This document shows positions 1 through 5,346 of a DNA stretch of 8,245 nt, in pieces (the stretch's first letter is position 1; each line of letters starts with the position of its first letter). The translations under genes and the position numbers were made by a program. The notes under the pieces were generated by a model. The model made no database searches. It was not told the origin of the DNA and saw only the letters and a list, made by a program, of their open reading frames with translations. Origin of the DNA: Chloroflexota bacterium (lineage in GTDB: Bacteria > Chloroflexota > Anaerolineae > J102); NCBI GenBank assembly GCA_013152695.1, contig JAADFV010000067.1, forward strand, positions 1 through 8,245, in the 5' to 3' direction.

Positions 1-93
1 GTGTCTTCTCAAACTGTGGAGGCACCCTGGCTACTGCCCGGCGGGACGAAGGCAAAGGGTTGGGAGCAAGTCCGGTTCAACCCCGAGGATTAA
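1..93 (+). CDS. Possible C-terminal tail of an upstream gene (partial)
   Basis: Frame 1 is open from the left edge to a TAA at 91-93 and reads as 30 residues ending in ...GWEQVRFNPED. The composition looks protein-like, with mixed charge and a preference for G/C in third positions. A hairpin that could end transcription lies 21 bases after the stop. The family is not recognisable from so short a tail. The open frame could also be chance, because 90 bases without a stop is not rare in GC-rich DNA. Confidence 0.3.
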   Translation: MSSQTVEAPWLLPGGTKAKGWEQVRFNPED

Positions 94-114
94 GAAGATG
101 CTGGGGCGCGAACC

Positions 115-148
115 AAGTGCGTCGCACCTCGGCAGGTACGACGCACTT
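115..148 (+). terminator. Strong hairpin, probable terminator of the upstream gene
   Basis: Arms 115-124 (AAGTGCGTCG) and 139-148 (CGACGCACTT) are perfect 10-base inverted repeats. Inside them, after one C/A mismatch, ACCT (126-129) pairs with AGGT (134-137) around a CGGC loop. The right arm runs into only TTT (147-149) followed by AAT, so the U tract is weak. Its position just after the possible stop at 93 suits a 3' end, with or without a helper factor. Confidence 0.5.
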
Positions 149-205
149 TAATCAGCGAAATATTCATGCCCCGCCGGCTAAGTGCAAACACAGAAGTGTA
201 GTTGG

Positions 206-243
206 ATTCGAAAACACAATGTGTCACCCTGAACGGGTCGAAT
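206..243 (+). other. Potential compact three-way-junction fold
   Basis: ATTCG (206-210) pairs with CGAAT (239-243) and encloses two small hairpins. These are ACAC/GTGT (214-217, 221-224; loop AAT) and ACCC/GGGT (226-229, 235-238; loop TGAAC). The second stem abuts the closing stem with no spacer. All pairs are Watson-Crick, but the stems are only 4-5 bases long, so chance is a real alternative. Confidence 0.25.
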
Positions 244-264
244 GCACAACGGACATGAACACGA

Positions 265-318
265 AATGCTAGTGAAGGGTCTAGCGCTTAATAAATCGCT
301 AGATTTTTCGCTAGAATT
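265..318. repeat. 54-base imperfect dyad with four CTAG sites
   Basis: Folding around 291/292 gives 20 Watson-Crick pairs, four G-U pairs if read as + strand RNA, and three mismatches over 27 positions. CTAG occurs at 269, 281, 299 and 311, with spacings of 12, 18 and 12, so the sites are arranged symmetrically. TCGCTAGA occurs twice as a direct repeat (296-303 and 308-315), and TCTAGCG (280-286) is the inverted copy. It could be an RNA hairpin, a multi-site operator, or the remnant of a small inverted-repeat element. No U tract follows, so a simple terminator is unlikely. Confidence 0.5.
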
Positions 319-404
319 GGTACCGTTAGGAAATAACGTCAATTATCCCTCACAACTTACGTGTTTGTACTGAGACGGATACAGTCTCCCGTGGCAAAAA
401 ACCC

Positions 405-433
405 TTGACAGTAGCGCAAACGTGTGCTATATT
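405..433 (+). promoter_or_regulatory. Sigma-70-type promoter of the regulator gene
   Basis: A perfect -35 box TTGACA (405-410) is followed by a 17-base spacer and a -10 box TATATT (428-433), one mismatch from consensus. Transcription should begin near 440, giving a leader of about 40 bases before the ATG at 481. This is the best promoter in the window and may also serve the downstream transporter operon by read-through. Confidence 0.8.
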
Positions 434-446
434 ATTTGCATAAGCC

Positions 447-456
447 TGTACGTACA
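447..456. promoter_or_regulatory. AraR-like operator palindrome
   Basis: TGTACGTACA is a perfect 10-base palindrome lying at about +8 to +17 relative to the predicted start site, where a bound repressor would block transcription. From established knowledge, Bacillus subtilis AraR, which has the same GntR-plus-LacI architecture as the next gene, binds boxes centred on TTGTACGTACAA. Here the right flank matches (ACAAG) and the left flank has C in place of T. Negative autoregulation is inferred. I found no second full copy in the window; a lone TTGTAC is at 365-370. Confidence 0.65.
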
Positions 457-480
457 AGTTGGGACAGGTAAACACACAAC

Positions 481-1641
481 ATGGACCGAAACAGCCAAAC
501 CGACATTACCATTGCTCCTGATAGCGCTATACCCCTCTACACCCAGGTGCTTAACCAGCTCCGCCATCTCATCCTCTCCGGCCAATGGCCACCGGGCAAG
601 CGACTGCCCTCTGAACCGGAGCTCAAGCGCCAGCTCAACATCAGCCGAAGCACCATTCGGCAAGCGTTGAGCCATGCCGAAGCAGAAGGATTGATCGAAC
701 GTGTGCCTGGCAAGGGGACTTTTGTGGCGTCTTTGCCCCGAGGAACAAGCAATAATCATCTCCTCGGCTATATCACCTTCGATTTTTTCAGTGATTTCCA
801 GCGCCAACTCTTGAGTGGGGCAGAGAGTGCGGCTAAGATTAAAGGATATCGCATCCTCTTCAGCCACTCTAATCGGGCTGTGGCGGAAGAAAATCGTCTG
901 CTAGATCAATTGTTGGAAGACAAGGTCGGTGGTATTCTCATCTGGCCCTCGCTGGCCGATGATCATTCACGGCGACTATTTCAGCTGTCAGCTCAGGGCT
1001 CAATCCCTATCGTCCTGCTCGATCGGACGCTACCGGGGTTGAGCCGTTGTGATTATGTAACCAGCGACAACTATGGCGGTGCGTACGCGGCCGTGCAACA
1101 TCTAATTGAACTGGGACACGAGCGCATCGTCTTTCTTAGCCGGCCTATTTTGCAACTCCAACCGATCAGGGAACGATTGCGCGGCTATCAACAGGCTCTT
1201 CAGGAAGCGGGACTTCCTGTCGAGGAACCGTGGCTCGTGGGTACAGCCGATCAGGAGATGGGAACACGCTATGCTCTGCGCGGATACAATATGGCCGAGG
1301 GGGAGGAGATTGAACGGATTACCACTTATCTGAAAAATCCACAGCGTCCCACCGCCATCTTTGCCATGAATGACTTGATGGCGCTACAAGTTTTGAAGGC
1401 CGCCGGACGAATAGGTCTACGCATCCCCGATGATTTGTCTCTCGTGGGCTTCGACGACATCGATCTTGCAGCTTATTTGCAGGCCCCTTTAACTACCGTA
1501 GCGCAGGACACCTTTTCCCTAGGCAAGCGTGCTGCTGAAATCCTCATCGAACGCGTTGAAGGATATAGCGGCCCGCCACGCCAGGAGGTTTTACCCACCC
1601 AACTACGAGTGCGCGATTCCACTGCCAGGACAGGTCACTAG
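481..1641 (+). CDS. AraR-type GntR/LacI hybrid transcriptional regulator
   Basis: This 386-residue DNA-binding protein controls transcription in response to a sugar ligand. Residues about 17-84 form a GntR winged helix: the PLYTQVLNQLRHLI start, the PSEPEL turn, the RSTIRQAL recognition helix (56-63), and the wing VPGKGTFV. Residues about 94-384 are a LacI/periplasmic-binding-type effector domain, with VGGILIWPS, PIVLLDR, SDNYGGAYAAVQHLIELGH, TAIFAMNDLMA and a LVGFDD segment at 321-326. GntR head plus LacI-like body is the AraR architecture, and the length is close to that family. The start at ATG 481 keeps a short N-terminus before the winged helix; its SD is poor (GGGACAGG, 461-468, about 12 bases away). 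An AraR-like palindrome precedes the gene. Because the neighbours are mannosidases and a transporter, the ligand is probably a mannose-containing sugar rather than arabinose (inference), so no symbol is given. Confidence 0.93.
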   Translation: MDRNSQTDITIAPDSAIPLYTQVLNQLRHLILSGQWPPGKRLPSEPELKRQLNISRSTIRQALSHAEAEGLIERVPGKGTFVASLPRGTSNNHLLGYITFDFFSDFQRQLLSGAESAAKIKGYRILFSHSNRAVAEENRLLDQLLEDKVGGILIWPSLADDHSRRLFQLSAQGSIPIVLLDRTLPGLSRCDYVTSDNYGGAYAAVQHLIELGHERIVFLSRPILQLQPIRERLRGYQQALQEAGLPVEEPWLVGTADQEMGTRYALRGYNMAEGEEIERITTYLKNPQRPTAIFAMNDLMALQVLKAAGRIGLRIPDDLSLVGFDDIDLAAYLQAPLTTVAQDTFSLGKRAAEILIERVEGYSGPPRQEVLPTQLRVRDSTARTGH

Positions 1642-1694
1642 ACAATCCCTGGCGAGGCATCCATGTAAACAGTTGCTCTATCTGCATCAGAAAA

Positions 1695-1735
1695 ATAAGG
1701 GTTCACCCTCCGGTCAAGAAAAGATGAACCCTTAT
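1695..1735. terminator. 11-base inverted repeat after the regulator gene
   Basis: ATAAGGGTTCA (1695-1705) and TGAACCCTTAT (1725-1735) are perfectly complementary around a 19-base loop. On the + strand no T tract follows. On the - strand the stem is followed by TTTTT (complement of AAAAA at 1691-1695), the shape of an intrinsic terminator for leftward transcription. It may therefore protect the regulator gene from antisense transcription, or act as a weak 3' end for the regulator message. Confidence 0.45.
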
Positions 1736-1736
1736 A

Positions 1737-1773
1737 GGACAGGGAAAACCGCTGTTCCCGCGCGGGGACAGGG
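1737..1773 (+). promoter_or_regulatory. Mutually exclusive hairpins, possible attenuator
   Basis: CTGTTCCC (1752-1759) pairs with GGGGACAG (1764-1771) across a GCGC loop: eight pairs, one of them G-U. The same TTCCC (1755-1759) can instead pair with GGGAA (1742-1746). The octamer GGACAGGG flanks the shared arm on both sides (1737-1744 and 1766-1773). Two competing structures in a gap before an operon resemble an RNA switch, but no U tract, leader peptide or known riboswitch core is visible, so function is speculative. Confidence 0.3.
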
Positions 1774-1858
1774 CTCCCTATGCCTTAGATTATACGCAGT
1801 ATTCAGATTCAAGCAACTGGGGGATGCGCCAGAAAAGAGCGCACTCATCATAAAAACC

Positions 1859-1882
1859 AAGGAGGTGAATATGATCGAATGA
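1859..1882 (+). promoter_or_regulatory. Perfect Shine-Dalgarno before a three-codon ORF
   Basis: AAGGAGGTGA (1859-1868) is a full-length anti-SD match, two bases before ATG 1871. The frame reads Met-Ile-Glu and stops at 1880-1882. That TGA overlaps a second ATG (1879-1881) opening a five-residue frame, MTLIA, which stops at 1896. This is the strongest ribosome site in the window, yet it drives no real gene. It could be an upstream mini-ORF that affects translation or stability of the transporter mRNA, or the surviving start of a decayed gene. Confidence 0.45.
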
Positions 1883-1898
1883 CCCTGATTGCTTGAAA

Positions 1899-1928
1899 TT
1901 GACACCTGTTTAACCAAACCCTTATGAA
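1899..1928 (+). promoter_or_regulatory. Possible promoter of the transporter operon
   Basis: TTGACA (1899-1904) is a perfect -35 box, followed after 18 bases by TATGAA (1923-1928), a mediocre -10 box. The start site would lie near 1935, leaving only about 17 bases of leader before ATG 1952, with the GAGGAG ribosome site at its very 5' end. That tight geometry keeps confidence low; read-through from the promoter at 405 is an alternative. Confidence 0.35.
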
Positions 1929-1951
1929 TTGCGATGAGGAGAAGATACCCC

Positions 1952-3361
1952 ATGAAAGTCAGAAACTTTGTAATCTTGTTCGTACTACTGACCGTCGCCC
2001 TCTTTGTTGCCGCTTGCGCCGTCCCTGCAGCTCCTGCAGAACAGCCCACAGCCGCGCCAGAACAAGCACAGCCGGCTGAACAAGCGGAAACGATTACCAT
2101 TTCCTTGGCGCATCCCGTCTGGTTCAATGATCACGATTGGACCGTAACCAAGATCAAAGAATGGGAAGCTAAGAATCCCGACGTCACCGTAAAATTGGTG
2201 GAGCTCCCCTCACCCGATGGACCTTACCGCGAGAAGCTGGTCTTAGACCTGGCCTCGGGACAGGGCCCGGACATTTATCTGGCTGACACCTTCTGGTTTG
2301 GCGAATTCGCCGAGGCAGGCTATCTTGCCGATTTAACCGATTATGTCAATGCCTGGGATGGCTGGAGCCAGTGGATCGATGCCGCCAAGAAAGCCGTAAC
2401 CTACAAGGACAAGGTATACGGCCTGAACCGCACTACCGATGTGCGCCCCCTCTACTACCGCAAAGACCTCCTGGAGAAGGCCGGCATTGCTACTCCCTGG
2501 CAGCCTACGAGCTGGGATGATATGTTCACGGCCGCGCAGAAGCTGAAAGATATCGGCGTAGAAGCTCCGTGGATGGTCAAAGCAGGCAAGGTTGTCGGTG
2601 AAGCAACGACCATGCAGGGCTTCTACATGCTCTACCTGGGCTGCGGTGGCCAACTATGGGATCCGGCCACGGGCAAATGGGATGTCAGCAGCCAATGCCT
2701 GCGCGATACCTTCCAGGTCTATTACGATCTTTATATCGCCAAGAAACTCGGCGGCGATCCAGACAACTGGCTGGCAGGCGATCCCATTTCCAACTATCGC
2801 CAGATGATGCAGGCCGGAGAGCTGGCCATGATCGCTACCTGGAATGGTGACTGGAACGGAACCTTTGGCCCCAACGGAGACTTCCCCTTGGAAAATCGGG
2901 ATGAGCAGTTGGCTGTAGCCAAATTCCCGGCCCAGGCGCCCGGCAAAGGCATCCGCGGGCAAGACTTTGTAACCATCAGTGGTGGATGGGCCTTCGTCGT
3001 CAATGGAGCCTCTCAGCATGTGGACAAGGCCTTTGATTTGATCGCCTATCTGCATACCAAAGATAACGTCATCAGCTACTATCGTGATCAACCCACCCTG
3101 CCCGGCGGCTTACCCACACGTCAGGATGTGGCCAACAGCCCCGAATGGCAGGCTCTGGCCGACGATTACATGCTGTGGCAGGCTGAGGAGTTAGTACCTC
3201 TCACCACCTACCGCCCGCCCGTACCCGAGTATCCCAAGGTCTCCGAAGCTGTGCAAGCAGCGACGGAAAGCATTCTCCTTGGTGGGACTGTGGATGAGGC
3301 CATGGCGGAATTCCAGAGTGATGTCATTCGCGTCGTGGGCGAAGACAACGTCATCAAGTAA
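1952..3361 (+). CDS. ABC sugar transporter substrate-binding lipoprotein
   Basis: This 469-residue family 1 (MalE-like, SBP_bac_1) binding protein captures a sugar outside the membrane and delivers it to the two permeases downstream. The N-terminus has MKVR, a hydrophobic segment, and a lipobox VAAC with the lipidated cysteine at residue 22. A low-complexity Ala/Pro/Glu/Gln tether follows to about residue 48, then the mature domain opens ITISLAHPVW. Typical family signatures are LASGQGPDIYLAD, LYYRKDLLEKAGI and the Trp/Tyr-rich sugar site (WNGDWNG, GGWAFVVNG). Cys231 and Cys249 could form a disulfide outside the cell. ATG 1952 is preferred over the in-frame ATG 1934 because GAGGAG (1936-1941) lies upstream of it and it gives a clean signal peptide. 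The substrate is not readable from sequence; the enzyme neighbours suggest a mannose-containing oligosaccharide. Confidence 0.93.
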   Translation: MKVRNFVILFVLLTVALFVAACAVPAAPAEQPTAAPEQAQPAEQAETITISLAHPVWFNDHDWTVTKIKEWEAKNPDVTVKLVELPSPDGPYREKLVLDLASGQGPDIYLADTFWFGEFAEAGYLADLTDYVNAWDGWSQWIDAAKKAVTYKDKVYGLNRTTDVRPLYYRKDLLEKAGIATPWQPTSWDDMFTAAQKLKDIGVEAPWMVKAGKVVGEATTMQGFYMLYLGCGGQLWDPATGKWDVSSQCLRDTFQVYYDLYIAKKLGGDPDNWLAGDPISNYRQMMQAGELAMIATWNGDWNGTFGPNGDFPLENRDEQLAVAKFPAQAPGKGIRGQDFVTISGGWAFVVNGASQHVDKAFDLIAYLHTKDNVISYYRDQPTLPGGLPTRQDVANSPEWQALADDYMLWQAEELVPLTTYRPPVPEYPKVSEAVQAATESILLGGTVDEAMAEFQSDVIRVVGEDNVIK

Positions 3362-3378
3362 CCACGCTTTGTAACCTC

Positions 3379-3414
3379 GAGGACGCGCCTCTCGGCAACG
3401 GGGGACGCGTCCTC
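3379..3414 (+). promoter_or_regulatory. Strong GNRA-capped hairpin between binding protein and permease
   Basis: GAGGACGCG (3379-3387) and CGCGTCCTC (3406-3414) pair perfectly. After one C/A mismatch the stem continues with CTCTCG (3389-3394) against CGGGGG (3399-3404), two of these pairs being G-U, and closes on a GCAA tetraloop. No T tract follows. In maltose-type operons, hairpins at this position protect the binding-protein message or limit read-through, giving excess binding protein over permeases; that role is inferred here. Confidence 0.65.
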
Positions 3415-3436
3415 ATCCTCACATGGAGGTACTCTG

Positions 3437-4330
3437 ATGAGGAAGGCCAACTGGCTGGTTCTCTTGGCGCTGCCGGCCTTTATTTTGTGGGCCATCTTTA
3501 TGGTGGGCCCTTTCATTCGCGGTATCTTGATGTCCTTTACGAATGAAGCTCTGGTGGGGCCCAACGCGACCAATGTACATTTTGTAGGACTGGATAACTA
3601 CCATCGCTTGTTGACCGATCCTGATTTCTACAACTCGGTCAAGGTGTCCTCCATCTTTGTGTTTGGCTCGGCAATTGTGGGTCAGGTTGGATTGGGCCTG
3701 CTGCTGGCCGTATTGATCAATCGGAAGCGTAAAGTTCATGCCAATGTTGCCTGGGCAATTGCTCTGACGACGGCTGTTGTCATCCTGGCCTGGGTGACCC
3801 CTGCAGCCGTGATTGGTCTGACCTGGACTAGTTTTCTCAATAAAAATGGTGTTTTGAACCAGATTTTGTCACTTTTCGGCCATGATGTCGACTATTTCTG
3901 GTTAGCCAAACAGCCAATGCTCTCGATTATTCTGGCGAACATCTGGCAGGGAACAGGTTGGTCGATGCTGCTATTGGGCGCGGCCATCGAAAGTGTCCCG
4001 CACGAGGTAGATGAAGCAGCAGAAGTGGATGGTGCCACATCCTGGCAAAGATTCCGTTATGTCACCCTACCCTTGATCATGGGGCCCATCCTCGTGAACC
4101 TCATCTTCATCACGATCTGGACGTATGGTGTGTTCGAAGTGCCGTTTATGCTCACCAAAGGCGGCCCCGCAGGTAAAACCGAATTACTGACCATTTATGG
4201 TTACCAACAGGCATTCAAGTATTTTGAGTTGGGCTACGGCAGCACAGTCGCTATGGGGGTCCTGGTTATCACCATGATCCTGGCTGTCATCTACTATCGC
4301 CTACTAGGGAAACAAGCATGGAACACATAA
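3437..4330 (+). CDS. ABC sugar transporter permease, MalF/UgpA type
   Basis: This 297-residue inner subunit of the sugar importer belongs to the CUT1 binding-protein-dependent permease family. Six membrane segments are visible at about 7-34, 72-94, 103-132, 160-184, 213-240 and 268-289. The cytoplasmic EAA loop, where the ATPase docks, reads EAAEVDGATSWQRF (193-206) and ends at LP (211-212). The length is usual for UgpA-like permeases, and it lacks the long N-terminal extension of enteric MalF. ATG 3437 has GGAGG at 3425-3429, seven bases away. It overlaps the next permease gene by 13 bases, which implies coupled translation and a heterodimeric channel. The start lies 75 bases after the binding-protein stop, beyond the strong hairpin. 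Confidence 0.95.
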   Translation: MRKANWLVLLALPAFILWAIFMVGPFIRGILMSFTNEALVGPNATNVHFVGLDNYHRLLTDPDFYNSVKVSSIFVFGSAIVGQVGLGLLLAVLINRKRKVHANVAWAIALTTAVVILAWVTPAAVIGLTWTSFLNKNGVLNQILSLFGHDVDYFWLAKQPMLSIILANIWQGTGWSMLLLGAAIESVPHEVDEAAEVDGATSWQRFRYVTLPLIMGPILVNLIFITIWTYGVFEVPFMLTKGGPAGKTELLTIYGYQQAFKYFELGYGSTVAMGVLVITMILAVIYYRLLGKQAWNT

Positions 4331-5217
4331 ATCAACCACAACCTGATGCCAATTCATGGTTATTGTCCCTCCGGCAACGCTGGTGGCGCATTAGCAAACC
4401 TATCAACGTCTTCTTGAACAATTTTGTGCTGCTCTTGATCGCGGTGCTGTTCCTCTTGCCTTTCACCTGGACGGTAGTTTCGGCTTTTCGGATCAACCCG
4501 CAGCTTAACCTTGCTTTTAGCGACTTCTGGCTGGGAAACTTCGTTCAGGTGTTTACGAGTGATACAGCCATATGGATTCGGAATAGCCTTATCGTCGCGG
4601 GTGGGGCAACCCTCACGGCAACAACGACCGCATTCCTGGCGGCCTATCCCTTTGCCCGCTTTAGCTTTCCTGGCAAGACCATCCTCCTCTTCGCCATGCT
4701 TCTTTCCATGACCATCCCCTTGGGTGTGGTGATGTTACCTACCTTTAGTCTAGCACGCTCCTTGGGACTGGAGAACTCCCTTCTTGGCGTATTCCTGATC
4801 ATCGCCGGCCGTCAAATTCCCCTAAGCATTTGGGTGCTGAAGGAATTCATCATCTCGGTACCCATCGATTTAGAAGAGGCTGCCTGGATCGATGGCGCCA
4901 GCAGACTGGATACACTCTGGCGCATCGTCTTTCCTCTCACCGCGCCTGGTATTGCCGTCATGGGCATGCTCACCTTTCTCGCCGGTTGGGGTGATTTCGT
5001 CGTGAGCTTCCTTCTCATCAGTTCTGAGAAACTCATTCCTATCTCCATGGGCATCTACAAAACAAGCCTGGAAGCCACCGCTTATGGCCAGTTGAGAATC
5101 AATTATGGGCTACAAACGGCCATTTCCTTGATATACATGATTCCTCCTATTGTCCTCTATCTCATGTTCCGGCAGCATCTGATCAAAGGGATGACCGCGG
5201 GCGCGATTAAAGGATGA
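4318..5217 (+). CDS. ABC sugar transporter permease, MalG/UgpE type
   Basis: This 299-residue protein is the second CUT1 permease and partner of the preceding gene. A charged N-terminus of about 30 residues comes before the first membrane segment (about 33-57). Further segments lie near 88-112, 120-142, 152-175, 207-235 and 266-284. The EAA loop is EEAAWIDGASRLDTLWRI (186-203) followed by FPL. The C-terminal tail LIKGMTAGAIKG is characteristic of MalG-like permeases, where the tail contacts the ATPase. The ATG lies inside the previous gene and has only a weak AGGGA-type ribosome site, so translation probably depends on ribosomes finishing the upstream permease. No ATPase gene follows; a 129-base gap leads to the GH130 gene. 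Confidence 0.95.
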   Translation: MEHINQPQPDANSWLLSLRQRWWRISKPINVFLNNFVLLLIAVLFLLPFTWTVVSAFRINPQLNLAFSDFWLGNFVQVFTSDTAIWIRNSLIVAGGATLTATTTAFLAAYPFARFSFPGKTILLFAMLLSMTIPLGVVMLPTFSLARSLGLENSLLGVFLIIAGRQIPLSIWVLKEFIISVPIDLEEAAWIDGASRLDTLWRIVFPLTAPGIAVMGMLTFLAGWGDFVVSFLLISSEKLIPISMGIYKTSLEATAYGQLRINYGLQTAISLIYMIPPIVLYLMFRQHLIKGMTAGAIKG

Positions 5218-5235
5218 TGGCAAATAGCAAATTAA

Positions 5236-5298
5236 GGAGCACCTGTGCCTGGAAGATATCTTCTCCATAATTCGGCGGATCTCAGTTCTTTTCGGTAA
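5236..5298 (+). other. Small SD-led ORF and 12-base palindrome before GH130
   Basis: AGGAG within 5235-5239 precedes a GTG at 5245 by five bases. The frame runs 17 codons (PGRYLLHNSADLSSFR after the start) to TAA at 5296-5298. It resembles no family I know and may be chance. The frame contains GAAGATATCTTC (5252-5263), a perfect 12-base palindrome that could be a regulator site within the gap between permease and enzyme genes. No convincing promoter was found in this gap. Confidence 0.2.
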
Positions 5299-5346
5299 AC
5301 TGGGGAGTCTTATTCTGGCCATAAAAATTAAAAGGAGATTCAAACA

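Larger units (their letters stand above)
149..404. other. Gene-free stretch upstream of the regulator
   Basis: No convincing coding region is seen on either strand: the open frames are short and lack SD sites. The stretch is more AT-rich than the genes. It contains a potential three-way-junction fold (206-243), a long dyad with four CTAG sites (265-318), and a small inverted repeat GAGAC (372-376)/GTCTC (384-388) about 17 bases upstream of the regulator -35 box. The last could be a protein-binding site, but five-base arms are weak evidence. Confidence 0.6.
1642..1951 (+). other. 310-base gap between regulator and transporter genes
   Basis: No substantial gene lies here. It holds an 11-base inverted repeat (1695-1735), overlapping alternative hairpins (1737-1773), a small stem TGCGC/GCGCA (1825-1829, 1839-1843), a perfect SD before a three-codon ORF (1859-1882), and a possible promoter (1899-1928). 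This density of structure suggests a leader or control region for the transporter operon. No copy of the palindrome at 447-456 is present. Confidence 0.6.

Noticed and set aside
1..110. Riboswitch or tRNA in the first 110 bases (a T-arm-like GGTTCAACCCC and a GGGTTG/CAACCC pairing)
   Set aside because: No complete cloverleaf, acceptor stem or CCA can be drawn, and no cobalamin, TPP or other known riboswitch core is matched.
60..272. A 70-codon open frame in the upstream region
   Set aside because: It has no ribosome site, its composition is not protein-like (many Arg, Cys, His and Thr), and it runs through the terminator-like hairpin and the three-way-junction fold.
1934..1951. Upstream ATG at 1934 as the start of the binding protein
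   Set aside because: It lacks a ribosome site and would add MRRRYP before a normal signal peptide. ATG 1952 has GAGGAG upstream and gives the expected lipoprotein start.
1732..2127. Leftward 131-codon open frame overlapping the start of the binding protein
   Set aside because: It is antisense to the clear lipoprotein signal and linker. Its Ala/Cys/Gly-rich stretch is the complement of the repetitive linker codons, and no leftward ribosome site is evident.
3572..3579. ATGTACAT palindrome within the first permease as a second operator
   Set aside because: It is shorter than the 447-456 site, lacks the central TACGTA, and lies inside conserved coding sequence, so chance is the simplest explanation.
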